DNA of 32,113 bases from Acidimicrobiaceae bacterium (lineage in GTDB: Bacteria; Actinomycetota; Acidimicrobiia; Acidimicrobiales; Ilumatobacteraceae). The stretch lies in the NCBI GenBank assembly GCA_002698945.1, contig NZZV01000021.1, forward strand, positions 1 to 32,113, given 5' to 3'. Made by a program: the position numbers and the translations under genes. Positions within the stretch are counted from its first letter, which is position 1. Every line of letters starts with the position of its first letter. Under the pieces are notes generated by a model that ran no database searches, was not told the origin of the DNA, and saw nothing but the letters and a program-made list of their open reading frames with translations. Positions 32,042 through 32,113 of the stretch are shown one piece after another.

Positions 32042-32113
32042 GGATATTGCAGTGGTGGGTTGTGGTGGGTTCGTTGTTGGTTGATCGGGTCGTCGGTCGG
32101 GGTCTTGGGTTGG

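Overview
The window looks like a stretch of chromosomal backbone from a very GC-rich actinobacterium. The polyphosphate-type glucokinase, class E sortase, three-repeat DUF1206 protein, long Lhr helicase and the geranylgeranyl-reductase-type flavoprotein all point that way. The combination with a complete System I cytochrome c maturation operon, plus the style of intergenic repeats, fits the Acidimicrobiia (Ilumatobacter-like marine lineages). That placement is inference, because no rRNA or other taxonomic marker is present. Genes are tightly packed, both strands are used, and no tRNA, rRNA, phage, transposase or CRISPR-Cas gene was seen.

Layout. Positions 41-2609: an Hsp20 chaperone with a clear promoter/operator, divergent from prfA-prmC (release factor 1 and its methyltransferase). 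Positions 2610-3085: a seven-copy ~70 bp tandem array. Positions 3086-6336: an HpcH/HpaI aldolase, a divergent AroQ chorismate mutase, a geranylgeranyl-reductase-like flavoprotein and a polyphosphate glucokinase. Positions 6333-7497: a 4 x 17 bp repeat and a CaCA-type cation antiporter. Positions 7592-10250: a translationally coupled operon of diacylglycerol-kinase-like enzyme, DUF1206 membrane protein and PAP2 phosphatase. Its last gene overlaps the 3' end of an opposing SF2 helicase (10165-11895). Positions 12115-18409: an ABC-F protein and a 1511-residue Lhr helicase. Positions 18433-20437: a minus-strand run of GGDEF diguanylate cyclase, TetR regulator and a small membrane protein. Positions 20450-21795: an enoyl-CoA hydratase-like protein and a DUF6886 protein. 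Positions 21971-25133: a class E sortase divergent from a metallo-beta-lactamase/rhodanese protein. Positions 25214-32010: ccmABCDEFGHI, the whole cytochrome c maturation pathway, with most genes overlapping or nearly touching.

How genes work together. The ccm run encodes heme delivery (CcmABCD), the heme chaperone (CcmE), thiol reduction (CcmG, CcmH) and ligation (CcmF, CcmI). The DGK-DUF1206-PAP2 operon joins a lipid kinase and a lipid-phosphate phosphatase to an unassigned membrane protein, which suggests envelope lipid turnover.

What stands out beyond the genes. Three different intergenic gaps hold the same architecture: arms of 25-29 bp that are exact reverse complements, separated by 30-31 nt, with related cores around GG(T/G)GTC. 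Two of these loci carry an extra tandem copy. Together with a terminal remnant, the 17 bp and ~70 bp arrays, and an in-frame 24 bp repeat in lhr, they indicate an active repeat-generating process. A TANNNT hexamer also recurs 7-10 nt before start codons that lack a Shine-Dalgarno sequence, suggesting leaderless transcription. At one 12 bp divergent gap the two candidate -10 boxes each overlap the opposite gene's start codon.
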